Origin: Nanobdellota archaeon
Lineage (GTDB): Archaea; Nanobdellota; Nanobdellia; Pacearchaeales; GW2011-AR1
Reading direction: 5' to 3'
NCBI GenBank assembly: GCA_018901625.1
Contig: JAHIEM010000138.1
Location: forward strand, 1 to 14,660
Length of the DNA: 14,660 nt
Under the pieces are notes generated by a model that was not told the DNA's origin, did not search any database, and saw nothing but the letters and a program-made list of their open reading frames with translations. Positions 1 to 6,045 of this stretch are shown one piece after another; within the stretch, counting starts at the first letter, position 1, and the number at the start of each line of letters is the position of its first letter. The position numbers were made by a program, and so were the translations under genes.

Positions 1-2
1 AA

Positions 3-89
3 AAGTTCTATGAAGAAGGTTATGGCTTTCAGCGATTCGAAAGTGGAATGGGTTTTCTGCCGAATAAATATGTTGAAGTTGCAAAATAA
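3..89 (+). CDS. C-terminal fragment of a probable GNAT-family N-acetyltransferase (partial at window edge)
   Basis: The window opens inside a reading frame that gives 28 residues before a TAA stop at 87-89. The fragment starts KFYEEGYGFQRFE and ends LPNKYVEVAK. The F-Y-E-x-x-G-F pattern is the usual end of GNAT acetyltransferases, where this tyrosine helix sits beside acetyl-CoA and is followed by a last beta strand. The other two forward frames here either stop early or give no recognisable pattern. The substrate cannot be told from this piece. The call rests on one short motif, so it is moderate at best. It is followed by about 145 bp without a convincing gene. Confidence 0.45.
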   Translation, partial: KFYEEGYGFQRFESGMGFLPNKYVEVAK

Positions 90-234
90 AAGTTAGCCAG
101 AATGTTCTAGAATTGAGAGGAGGTGGATATGCGAGTGTTGGGTTTAGATAGGGGCGTGGAGAGCAGAATTAATAGCATTGTTAGGATGGAGGATGGCGGA
201 AAATCTAGTTTTGGTATAGGAGCAAGAGTTATAA

Positions 235-813
235 TTATGCATAAACATGTCTGGGTCTTCTATCTTTTTCAAAAGATTCATCAATTAATTTTAGTAAATC
301 TTCCTGATTTAAAACATAATCAACATCACATCTCTCTGCCCTCACGATTGCAGATGAAGGTATATTCTTTGGAGTTCTATAAAATCCAAATGTATTATCC
401 CATGCATAATTAGGAACTCGAGAGAAAATTTCTTGGATTTTTGTTCTGTCCTTAGAAATCTCAATAATTTCCTTAATAGATAAACTAACTCCCATTTTTT
501 GTAAAACATCTTTGAGAGTTAATGAACCAAATACTATTCCAATTCCAGAAACAATTACATGCGTGTCTAAATCTCTTTCTGTAGGATGTCCATCAGGTAA
601 ATGTAATGTTAATAATGACTTAGAAGACCTATCCATATTTGGATACCATTTTAATAATGCATCGGGCGTTTTTGAGAGATAAATAAAGTGATTATCGCAT
701 TCAGTTCCATAATACCTTGGAGATGCATGACCCAAATCTGCACCAGTTCTTAGTCCTTCTTTTAGTATTCTGTCAACATTCTCATTTTTAGTTAAGTGGT
801 AGTAAGGTTGCAT
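235..813 (-). CDS. Possible ADP-ribosyltransferase-fold protein (KptA/PARP-like), 192 aa
   Basis: I do not recognise a named family with certainty. The N-terminus reads YYHLTKNENVDRILKEGLRTG, resembling the opening strand and helix of ART-fold proteins (KptA/Tpt1, PARP-like and similar enzymes), where a His begins the NAD site and 'ILKEGL' follows. A later segment FIYLSKTPDALLKW (about residues 43-56) fits the second conserved strand with its Tyr. The segment SSAIVRAE (about 153-160) could carry the C-terminal acidic residue. These assignments are inferred from pattern, not from an alignment. A TATA-like box (TATATTT on the plus strand, about 832-838) lies 20-25 bp upstream of the ATG, so the transcript probably has almost no leader. 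The IS66 element is inserted about 55 bp beyond that promoter and leaves it intact. Alternatives are an uncharacterised archaeal protein or a toxin-like ART. Confidence 0.4.
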   Translation of the reverse strand: MQPYYHLTKNENVDRILKEGLRTGADLGHASPRYYGTECDNHFIYLSKTPDALLKWYPNMDRSSKSLLTLHLPDGHPTERDLDTHVIVSGIGIVFGSLTLKDVLQKMGVSLSIKEIIEISKDRTKIQEIFSRVPNYAWDNTFGFYRTPKNIPSSAIVRAERCDVDYVLNQEDLLKLIDESFEKDRRPRHVYA

Positions 814-895
814 AATATAGGCAAAAACAAGGTATATTTGAATCTTTCGCTTTTGTAGTTCTTGAATAGTAGTTACAATTCTTGCTAATTCTTGG

Positions 896-908
896 GTAAG
901 TATAAAGC
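896..908 (+). repeat. IS66 left terminal inverted repeat
   Basis: GTAAGTATAAAGC matches the reverse complement of 2476-2488 at 13 of 13 positions. Weaker similarity continues inward: CGATA occurs in both ends but shifted by one base. Confidence 0.9.
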
Positions 909-928
909 ATAGACGATAGATTTATATA

Positions 929-947
929 GGATATACTATGTATATCC
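929..947. promoter_or_regulatory. Perfect palindrome between TATA box and start of the IS operon (candidate operator)
   Basis: GGATATAC-TAT-GTATATCC has two perfect 8-bp arms around a 3-bp centre. It lies between the TATA box TTTATATAG (921-929) and the ATG at 950, so it covers the expected transcription start. A symmetric site in this position is typical of an operator. The adjacent small protein has an AbrB-like look, so self-repression of the IS is a reasonable inference. Confidence 0.55.
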
Positions 948-949
948 CT

Positions 950-1114
950 ATGAAAAAGGTAAGATTAGATAACAAGAGCAAATTAATCTTAACAAACATT
1001 GAAGGATTTGTAAAAAGACAAGTAACTAAGTTTGGCAATAGTGCTAAAGTTAGTTGTCCAAAAGAATTTTTAGGAAAGGAGGTATATTTAGTAATTCTTA
1101 AAGATGAGAGATAA
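950..1114 (+). CDS. DUF2080-family transposon-associated protein (AbrB/SpoVT-like), 54 aa
   Basis: This short gene encodes MKKVRLDNKSKLILTNIEG, then FVKRQVTKFGNSAKVSCPKE and FLGKEVYLVILKDER. The core V-T-K-F-G-N-S-A-x-V-x-x-P-K-E followed by GKEVYL is the hallmark of DUF2080, a family of small archaeal proteins encoded just upstream of transposases. It also matches the swapped-hairpin DNA-binding fold of SpoVT/AbrB proteins. Its stop codon lies inside the transposase start region, an 11-bp overlap (1104-1114), so the two are probably translationally coupled. ATG 950 is preferred because the TATA box at 921-929 is about 25 bp upstream. An in-frame ATG at 938 would add four residues. The likely role is DNA binding, either regulating the IS promoter or helping transposition; this is inferred. 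Confidence 0.8.
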   Translation: MKKVRLDNKSKLILTNIEGFVKRQVTKFGNSAKVSCPKEFLGKEVYLVILKDER

Positions 1115-2465
1115 TAACTTACTTGAGAGACTTGAAAAAGCTGAAAAGGATGCAGATTATGAAAGACAAAAAAGAAAAGAGATTGAGATAAAATATTATG
1201 AACTTCTAAATGAACTTAAAAAAACCCAAGCACTTCTAAGGCAATTTTTAAATGAAAATACTCCTTCTTCAAAATTGCCTTTCAAATATCCTTCTAAAGA
1301 AAAATCAGATGAAGAGCCAAAACCCAGAGGAAAACCAGAAGGAAGCAACGGAGGAAATAAAGAAGCTCCTGAAAAAGTTGACAGAAAAATAAAAGCAAAA
1401 CTTGAGGGTATTTGTCCTCGATGCGGAAAAGTTATTCGCAGAAGAGATATTGATACGCGAATAAGGTATGTTTATGATGCGATAATTAAAGCAGCAGTTA
1501 TTGAAGTTAAGGAAGAGGTTTATCCCTGCAATTGTGGTGAGTTCTGTATAGGAACTCATCCAGATATTCCTCAAAGAGGAATGATTGGGTATAATTTACA
1601 AACATTATTTACTGAATTGAAATTTAATTTTTCTGGGTCATATGCAAATATTTCTAAATTCTTCGATAGTGTTACTAATGGTAAAATTAATTTTAGCCCA
1701 AAGGCAATTAATGATTGCATTGTAAGGGTTGCAGAAAAACTTGAGCCATCTTATAACAAAATCGAAGAAGAATTAAAAAACCAAGATTATGCTTACAGCG
1801 ACGAGACTTCTTGGCCTGTTAATGGAGAATTATGGTATTTATGGTTGTTTGTTACAACTAATTTTGTATTTGTAAAAATACAAAATTCGCGGGCAAGAAG
1901 AGTATTAACTGATATTTTTGGAGAAGATTATCATGGGGGGATTATTAGTGATTGCTTCAAAGTTTATGATAATTTTGCAAAATGGTATCAGAAATGTTGG
2001 GTTCATTTGTTGAGAAAAGCAAGATTTGAAGCTGAGAAATATCCAAGAAAAAACATAGTAAAATTGTATGAACAATTGAAAAAATTGCATAGAGAACTGT
2101 CGGATTTTCTGAAAGAAAATCCTTCAAGGGAAATACGAATTGGAAGAAAAAAAGAATTTGAAGAAAAATTAAATGAAATAATCAGCTATAAACATTGGTG
2201 CAAAGAAGCTCAAAGTATTATCGATAATCGATTAAAAGCCTATAAAAATCATTGGCTAACTGCGATAGAAATTGAAGGAATAAGTTTAGATAATAATCTT
2301 TGTGAAAGAAAAATAAGAGGTTCTATCGGGTGGAGGAAAATGCTTGGTGGACATAAAACTCGAGAAGGAACAAAACAATATGCGATTATTCAAACTCATA
2401 GAGAAACATGGAAACATAATGGAAAATACCCTTATAATGATCTATTGAATGTTCTAAAGAATTAG
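1104..2465 (+). CDS. IS66-family DDE transposase, 453 aa, apparently intact
   Basis: Catalyses movement of the surrounding element. In order it shows an N-terminal coiled coil (about residues 5-50), a Lys/Glu/Pro-rich linker (about 55-95), a zinc finger of the IS66 type (C104-x2-C107 paired with the C142/C144/C148 cluster), and the DDE nuclease domain. The three catalytic acids sit in their expected family contexts: D233 in SDETSWP, D283 in ISDCFKVYDN and E401 in LDNNLCERKIR. The last segment, RGSIGWRKMLGGHKTREG, is the usual post-catalytic region. Length is normal for a single-ORF IS66 transposase (ISBst12-like organisation, lacking separate TnpA/TnpB). The start ATG overlaps the end of the DUF2080 gene. 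No frameshift or internal stop is present, so the protein is likely functional. Confidence 0.95.
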   Translation: MRDNNLLERLEKAEKDADYERQKRKEIEIKYYELLNELKKTQALLRQFLNENTPSSKLPFKYPSKEKSDEEPKPRGKPEGSNGGNKEAPEKVDRKIKAKLEGICPRCGKVIRRRDIDTRIRYVYDAIIKAAVIEVKEEVYPCNCGEFCIGTHPDIPQRGMIGYNLQTLFTELKFNFSGSYANISKFFDSVTNGKINFSPKAINDCIVRVAEKLEPSYNKIEEELKNQDYAYSDETSWPVNGELWYLWLFVTTNFVFVKIQNSRARRVLTDIFGEDYHGGIISDCFKVYDNFAKWYQKCWVHLLRKARFEAEKYPRKNIVKLYEQLKKLHRELSDFLKENPSREIRIGRKKEFEEKLNEIISYKHWCKEAQSIIDNRLKAYKNHWLTAIEIEGISLDNNLCERKIRGSIGWRKMLGGHKTREGTKQYAIIQTHRETWKHNGKYPYNDLLNVLKN

Positions 2466-2475
2466 TTATCGAGGA

Positions 2476-2488
2476 GCTTTATACTTAC
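2476..2488 (-). repeat. IS66 right terminal inverted repeat
   Basis: GCTTTATACTTAC is the inverted copy of the left end. It begins 11 bp after the transposase stop codon and is followed directly by the second copy of the 8-bp target duplication. Confidence 0.9.
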
Positions 2489-2564
2489 ATTCTTGGGGGG
2501 ATTCGACCCATTAGCAATTGAGCCTAATACTTCATATACACACTTTCTATAAAGCTCATAAATT

Positions 2565-2581
2565 AGCTTTTTGGAAAAGCT
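2565..2581. terminator. Hairpin downstream of the RNase P p30 gene
   Basis: AGCTTTT-TGG-AAAAGCT forms a perfect 7-bp stem with a 3-nt loop. A nearby AAAGCT (2551-2556) can pair with the first arm instead. It lies 40-56 bp past the p30 stop codon, so it could mark the 3' end of the UMP kinase-p30 transcript. Archaeal termination usually depends on T-runs, so the role is uncertain. Confidence 0.3.
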
Positions 2582-2620
2582 GTCAGATTGAATTTTGTCT
2601 GGTTGAGTATGCTTAAACTC

Positions 2621-3070
2621 TTAATTCTCGCTTGCAATCTTGGCAAGTTTCGTATCAGCTCCAAGAATGCAGAGAAATGCTGACAAGCTCAATTTATCTT
2701 CTGGCTTGTTTAGAATAATTAATTTATTTTTATATTTCTTGATTAGTTTTATATTTTGAATTATTCTTGAGAGAATTTTGGCTTTTTCTTTTTTGTTTTC
2801 GGTTTTTAATTCTGAAAAATCTATTGCAAGGGTTATACTATTTTCTTTAGCTATCTTGCATAAAACCTGGTTTAATCCTGAATTTCTCTGTTTTAGGCTG
2901 TCTTTTCCTTCTTTATGGCTGAGAACTAGCACTGAAACTTTTTTTGTTTCAAGAATTTTCCTATTAAACCCTATCTCTCTTCCCAGAACCATTATTTTTT
3001 CTGCATTTCCTTGCCTTTCTATCAGTCTTCTTGCTTCTTCTGCTGTTGTCGCGTGAATTATTTTTTCCAT
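2621..3070 (-). CDS. rnp3: RNase P protein component 3 (p30/Rpp30-like), short form
   Basis: A subunit of archaeal RNase P, which removes 5' leaders from precursor tRNA; p30 pairs with Pop5 around the catalytic RNA. The central stretch carries the family signature: SGLNQVLCKIAKENSITLAI, then DFSEL, then RIIQNIKLIKKYKNKLIILN, corresponding to the 'D/SGLN-x-VLA...I-x-F-x-x-L...R...N-x-x-LxRKY' blocks of the p30 TIM-barrel-like fold. At 149 residues it is clearly shorter than the usual 200-240. The shortfall is N-terminal: the usual start (M-Y-D-L-N-V) is missing and the protein opens with MEKIIHATTAEEARRLIERQ. The ATG lies 8 bp after the UMP kinase stop codon on the same strand, so the two are probably co-transcribed. 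Family confidence is good; completeness of function is open. Confidence 0.75.
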   Translation of the reverse strand: MEKIIHATTAEEARRLIERQGNAEKIMVLGREIGFNRKILETKKVSVLVLSHKEGKDSLKQRNSGLNQVLCKIAKENSITLAIDFSELKTENKKEKAKILSRIIQNIKLIKKYKNKLIILNKPEDKLSLSAFLCILGADTKLAKIASEN

Positions 3071-3078
3071 ATTCTGAA

Positions 3079-3765
3079 TTAGCCAGAGATTGTTGTGCCC
3101 TTAAATTTCTTTCCAGAAAGAAGATTATCCAGGTTTTTTAGGTTTTTGCCTAGAATATATGTTTTGATTTTATGATTCATTATTATCTCTGAAGCATCTT
3201 GGTCCAGCACAAAGTGCTGCCCTGGCTTGTATTTTATTTTATTCGCTCTTTTCCGGAAATCTTTCCACTTAATTTCTGGAATGAACTTTGCATCTTTGAA
3301 TTGGAGGGGGTTTTGAGTATACAGCCCTGAAACTAAAGTCAGATTTATGAAATCTGAACTGAAGAATTTGGCTAGCTTGGCTGCTGTGGAATCTGATGTC
3401 TCTTTGTCAGCATATCGTAGTGCCCCGCAGAAAACAACATCATTTTTCTTGAGAAGATTTGCAACTTGGCGCATATTGTGGGGAATGCCTTCGTTTGCGT
3501 CTTTTCCAAACAAGTAGGTTAGAAACCTTGCATTAACCCGTGTTATTGAGATGCCTGCCATTGACTGGAGAAACTCAGACTTTCCAAATTTTCTCAGGGC
3601 AGAGATGTATTTCCTTGCTACACTCCCCCCGCCGCAGACAATAACAAACTTGTATCGAGTTTCATGTTTTCTGATTACTCTTCTGAAATTTTCAAGGAAA
3701 TTGATGTCTATATCATCGGGGACAATTAAACTGCCGCCTAAACTTAAAACCACCACATTTTTCAT
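3079..3765 (-). CDS. pyrH: Uridylate kinase (UMP kinase), archaeal PyrH type, 228 aa
   Basis: Phosphorylates UMP to UDP with ATP in pyrimidine nucleotide synthesis; cytoplasmic. It is an amino acid kinase-fold protein of the short archaeal class. Visible blocks are VVVLSLGGSLIV (4-15, phosphate-binding glycine loop), FVIVCGGGSVARKYI (40-54, nucleoside monophosphate site), FCGALRYADKETSDSTAAKLA (112-132, where D125 and the following ST-AAKLA helix are the family signature) and YKPGQHFVLDQDASEII (179-195, C-terminal ATP-binding region). The VDGVYTxDP block of better known members is replaced by VSGLYTQNP (145-153). A TATA box TTTATTTAAATA (3785-3796) is centred about 26 bp upstream of the ATG. 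RNase P p30 follows 8 bp downstream. Confidence 0.88.
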   Translation of the reverse strand: MKNVVVLSLGGSLIVPDDIDINFLENFRRVIRKHETRYKFVIVCGGGSVARKYISALRKFGKSEFLQSMAGISITRVNARFLTYLFGKDANEGIPHNMRQVANLLKKNDVVFCGALRYADKETSDSTAAKLAKFFSSDFINLTLVSGLYTQNPLQFKDAKFIPEIKWKDFRKRANKIKYKPGQHFVLDQDASEIIMNHKIKTYILGKNLKNLDNLLSGKKFKGTTISG

Positions 3766-3784
3766 AGTTTGTTATAGATTTCTG

Positions 3785-3796
3785 TTTATTTAAATA
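3785..3796 (-). promoter_or_regulatory. TATA box of the pyrH-rnp3 unit
   Basis: Read on the minus strand, TATTTAAATAAA lies about 26 bp upstream of the pyrH ATG, the spacing expected for a leaderless archaeal transcript. Because ATTTAAAT is symmetric it might also serve rightward transcription toward 3846. Confidence 0.6.
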
Positions 3797-3845
3797 TGTT
3801 GTGGAGTATAATCATTGTTATTAATGGGCGGTTGTTGTAATTCTT

Positions 3846-4247
3846 ATGCACAGGCAAAATCTTGCTGATTATATTTCAAGGAGAATTGTAGATGAATTAA
3901 GAAAAATTGGATTTGGTGAAAGAACAGTTAGCCATCCTGGCGGAAGCACAGTGGTATATCAGGGGCATTGGATTGACTTACAAGACAATGGAAAACAAAT
4001 TATTTTCTTAATTGAAAGAGGGCCAAAGTTTCAATATCTTTATGATGGTTTGGAAAAATACCTCCAAAATGCGCACATTGATTCAAAAGATTCATTGATT
4101 GTTAGTAGCAGAAGCATGTCGAGACAAGGAGGAGAGGTGGCGATAACACTGAATCTTTCTAAGATAAATGATAAGGAAAAAATTTATCATGCTGTTTATA
4201 GGGTTGGAATGAAACCAATTATGGCAGCATTACTTAGAATTTCTTAG
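3846..4247 (+). CDS. Unrecognised protein, 133 aa
   Basis: I do not recognise this family. The protein starts MHRQNLADYISRRIVDELRK, a predicted helix, followed by a strand-rich middle (GSTVVYQGHWIDL, KQIIFLIERG), a Tyr-rich turn FQYLYDGLEKYL, a second strand region and a C-terminal helix ending MKPIMAALLRIS. No signal peptide, membrane segment or obvious metal-binding cysteines are present. The alternation of strands and helices suggests a compact soluble alpha/beta domain. It is the only plus-strand gene in a long run of minus-strand genes. It overlaps the DUF357 stop by 4 bp in a tail-to-tail arrangement. Codon use is similar to neighbours, and I think it is a real gene because it is long, compact and fills the gap exactly. 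Confidence 0.6.
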   Translation: MHRQNLADYISRRIVDELRKIGFGERTVSHPGGSTVVYQGHWIDLQDNGKQIIFLIERGPKFQYLYDGLEKYLQNAHIDSKDSLIVSSRSMSRQGGEVAITLNLSKINDKEKIYHAVYRVGMKPIMAALLRIS

Positions 4248-4525
4248 CAAACAGTAAATAACTTATTATCACTAACATTAAAAATTCTTAATCTAGCTCC
4301 GGAATCAAGCCAGCCGTGCGCGTAGTTTATTGCTGCAAAGGCATTTACCCAATCATTATTTTCATAAAAATGATGTGCATCTGATAAGTAATTAGAAGTC
4401 ATCTCTATAATCTCTCTTGCTTGCTCTTCTTTGCCTTTAATTACACTTTTCTTTGCTTGTTTTAGTGCTGTTTCTGTTATTTTGAAATATTTTTCTATTT
4501 TCTGCTTTGTTATTAGGTTTTTCAT
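4244..4525 (-). CDS. DUF357 family protein, 93 aa
   Basis: A small helical archaeal protein of unknown function. Residues 12-40 (EKYFKITETALKQAK) form the first helix. The strongly conserved block AFAAINYAHGWLDSGARLRIF (about 63-83) is the family signature, close to the consensus 'AxINYAHGWLDAGARLG'. The predicted fold is a helical hairpin repeat related to TPR/HEPN-like helical bundles. Its ATG overlaps the stop codon of the SdpI-like gene (ATGA at 4522-4525), so the two are translationally coupled. Known members are widespread in archaea and often lie beside DNA or RNA metabolism genes; here Ogg2 is two genes upstream. Family is confident, role is not known. Confidence 0.85.
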   Translation of the reverse strand: MKNLITKQKIEKYFKITETALKQAKKSVIKGKEEQAREIIEMTSNYLSDAHHFYENNDWVNAFAAINYAHGWLDSGARLRIFNVSDNKLFTVC

Positions 4526-5163
4526 TTTTTCTTAATATTTTTATAAACAACATAAGAGTATATAAAGAGAATTATTACAGAGCTGATTGTTGGGATAAGG
4601 ATAAACCAGAGAAGATATTTTTCAAAGAAAATTCCGAGCAAGACAGATATTCCTGAAATCTTGAATAAAACAGAGCCAAGATTATGAGTTTTTCCCCAGG
4701 TAATCTCACTGCTTATTGTCCAGGGAGTTCTGATTCCAATAAACCAGTTCCTTTTTAAGAACTTTAAAATATATCCTATATAAATAAATAAAATTCCAAT
4801 TGCAGGAATAACTGCATAAGTCATATTAAACTTATAACCCAGATTAAAAGCAAGTGTGAATCCAAAGACATAAGTCATGAATAGCATGATTATCAAGATA
4901 AATGAATCATAATACTTTCTGAATTTTTTAATATTCTCTTTAAGAGGGTCTATTTTTGGTATAAGAAGAAACAACAAGTAAATGCATAAGATGATTAATG
5001 GAAAAAGAAACAACCCAATAAATTTTGACATGTAGCCATTTACTTCTCCTGCAGCATTCCAATGAGATGCGATTATGTCTCCTGGAATCTGATAGTAAAA
5101 ATATGCTGATGCTAAGAATGAGATTATAATTAAGATTATGCTGATGACTGTTGTTTTTTTCAT
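4522..5163 (-). CDS. SdpI/DUF1648-family integral membrane protein, 213 aa
   Basis: A multi-spanning membrane protein with two recognisable parts. The first is an N-terminal DUF1648 domain (about residues 5-65), with the first membrane helix followed by IPGDIIASHWNAAGEVNGYM, the typical 'P-x-H-W-N-x-x-G-x-x-n' motif. The second is a C-terminal SdpI domain whose signature FIGIRTPWTISSEITWGKTH is at about 141-160. About six membrane helices are visible (6-24, 48-68, 88-110, 116-135, 165-180, 184-207). Bacillus SdpI gives immunity to the SdpC killing peptide, but most archaeal members have no known role. The promoter TATTTAAATA lies at 5184-5196, inside the 3' end of the Ogg2 gene, 25 bp upstream of the ATG. 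DUF357 follows with a 4-bp overlap. Confidence 0.82.
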   Translation of the reverse strand: MKKTTVISIILIIISFLASAYFYYQIPGDIIASHWNAAGEVNGYMSKFIGLFLFPLIILCIYLLFLLIPKIDPLKENIKKFRKYYDSFILIIMLFMTYVFGFTLAFNLGYKFNMTYAVIPAIGILFIYIGYILKFLKRNWFIGIRTPWTISSEITWGKTHNLGSVLFKISGISVLLGIFFEKYLLWFILIPTISSVIILFIYSYVVYKNIKKK

Positions 5164-5183
5164 GTTAATGTTTAGAATGGGAG

Positions 5184-5196
5184 TTATTTAAATATT
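5184..5196 (-). promoter_or_regulatory. TATA box of the SdpI-like/DUF357 unit
   Basis: On the minus strand, AATATTTAAATAA is centred about 27 bp upstream of the ATG at 5163. It overlaps the last codons of the preceding glycosylase gene, so this pair can be transcribed independently of it. Confidence 0.55.
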
Positions 5197-5783
5197 CTTC
5201 CAGATTCTAGCTTCCAGAATAATAAGTCTAGATGGTCTAGCGGGATGTTCAGCTTATTTGAAAACTCTCTTAATATCTTCTCTTTTTCAAGATAATCTTT
5301 CTTGTTTTTGATTTTAATTTCTTTGATTAGCCTTAGTTCTTGCATTTTTCTTAAGATGTGCCTGTCCAAAATTGCCAAATGATTATCTGACTTGCCTACA
5401 TTTCTTAGAAAATGGCTTGATTCTTTCATCCCTAACCCTTTAATATTCTCTGCAATCCAATTCCTCAATTTTGCAGGGTCTTTTTCTCTGTTTATCTTGT
5501 CTCTTATCTCATTCCATTTTTTGTTTGCCTCTAATATGTACTTTGTTTTGTTTTTATAGAAGCGAGTCTTAGATTTTAAACAATCTCTCAGTTCATTTTC
5601 TCCAATGATGCAATTTTTTATCTCATTTATAGCTTGCCAGCACTTTTCTGCATTGCTTTGAGGAGTTAAAATGCAGAAAAATAGTTCTTTCACATGCTCT
5701 TTTGAGTTTAACTGGGAAAATTCAGCTAATCTTGCCTCTATTTCTTGCCTGTGTTTTTTATACTCATCTTTTAGATTATTCAT
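5184..5783 (-). CDS. ogg: N-glycosylase/DNA lyase, Ogg2 family (8-oxoguanine repair), 199 aa
   Basis: Removes 8-oxoguanine from oxidised DNA and nicks the strand, starting base excision repair. It is a helix-hairpin-helix GPD protein. The hairpin and catalytic region is NIKGLGMKESSHFLRN (113-128) followed by AILDRHILRKM (137-147). By comparison with archaeal Ogg2 enzymes, Lys120 is the Schiff-base nucleophile and Asp140 the catalytic acid. The protein ends GRIFK: Ogg2 enzymes end in a lysine that helps tell 8-oxoguanine from guanine, and this final lysine (K199) is kept, which also supports the annotated stop. Length is normal for Ogg2 (about 200). A TATA-like box lies near 5799-5812 on the minus strand, about 25 bp from the ATG. 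Confidence 0.9.
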   Translation of the reverse strand: MNNLKDEYKKHRQEIEARLAEFSQLNSKEHVKELFFCILTPQSNAEKCWQAINEIKNCIIGENELRDCLKSKTRFYKNKTKYILEANKKWNEIRDKINREKDPAKLRNWIAENIKGLGMKESSHFLRNVGKSDNHLAILDRHILRKMQELRLIKEIKIKNKKDYLEKEKILREFSNKLNIPLDHLDLLFWKLESGRIFK

Positions 5784-6045
5784 TGAAATATAATCTTCAT
5801 CCAGATTAAATATCTTTACATAAAGTTAAATTAAGTTCAGAACTGAACATAGTAGACTTTTGAGGATTCTATTCCTGTTGCAAGAGGGAATCTAAGAAAA
5901 CCTATTAGACATATGCAAATGATAAATTAAATTATCCTGATATAGATAATTAATAGAATGTCAGATTAAGCAAGATAATCCGGGCAAAAGCAGTGCTAAG
6001 AATTAAGATTTACTTATCTCATTAAGAAGAATCGGCAAAAATTTC
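5784..6045. other. Intergenic spacer with minor inverted repeats
   Basis: This spacer separates the 3' end of the Pro/Gln-rich gene from the Ogg2 promoter. I see no gene in it. It holds an inverted repeat GTTCAG-AA-CTGAAC (5835-5848), 25-35 bp upstream of the Ogg2 TATA region and so possibly an operator. It also holds a 5-bp stem ATTCC/GGAAT (5871-5875 and 5887-5891). The rest is AT-rich without a convincing RNA gene. Confidence 0.4.

Larger units (their letters stand above)
888..2496 (+). mobile_element. Complete IS66-family insertion sequence with 8-bp target site duplication
   Basis: The element itself is 896-2488 (1593 bp). Its left end GTAAGTATAAAGC (896-908) is the exact reverse complement of the right end GCTTTATACTTAC (2476-2488). 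IS66-family ends characteristically begin GTAA. The 8 bases immediately outside are identical on both sides, ATTCTTGG at 888-895 and 2489-2496; 8 bp is the known target duplication length of this family. Inside are a DUF2080-type small ORF and a full-length transposase with all three DDE residues. The lack of decay in the ends, the duplication and the ORFs suggests a fairly recent insertion and perhaps an active copy. It landed in the spacer between two minus-strand genes, so no gene appears broken. Confidence 0.93.

Noticed and set aside
123..413. Plus-strand 96-residue ORF starting near a strong Shine-Dalgarno
   Set aside because: About two thirds of it is antisense to the better supported gene at 235-813, and the translated sequence there looks like random reverse-strand protein. 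Only its first 35 codons stay open as a question.
2490..2520. T-arm-like sequence (GGGTCGAATCCC on the minus strand)
   Set aside because: The T loop is one base short, and no matching acceptor, D arm or anticodon arm can be drawn, so it is not a tRNA.
5926..5990. Possible C/D-box guide RNA (ATGATAA ... CTGA)
   Set aside because: Only one C-like and one D-like box fit; the internal C'/D' pair is missing and no terminal stem is seen.
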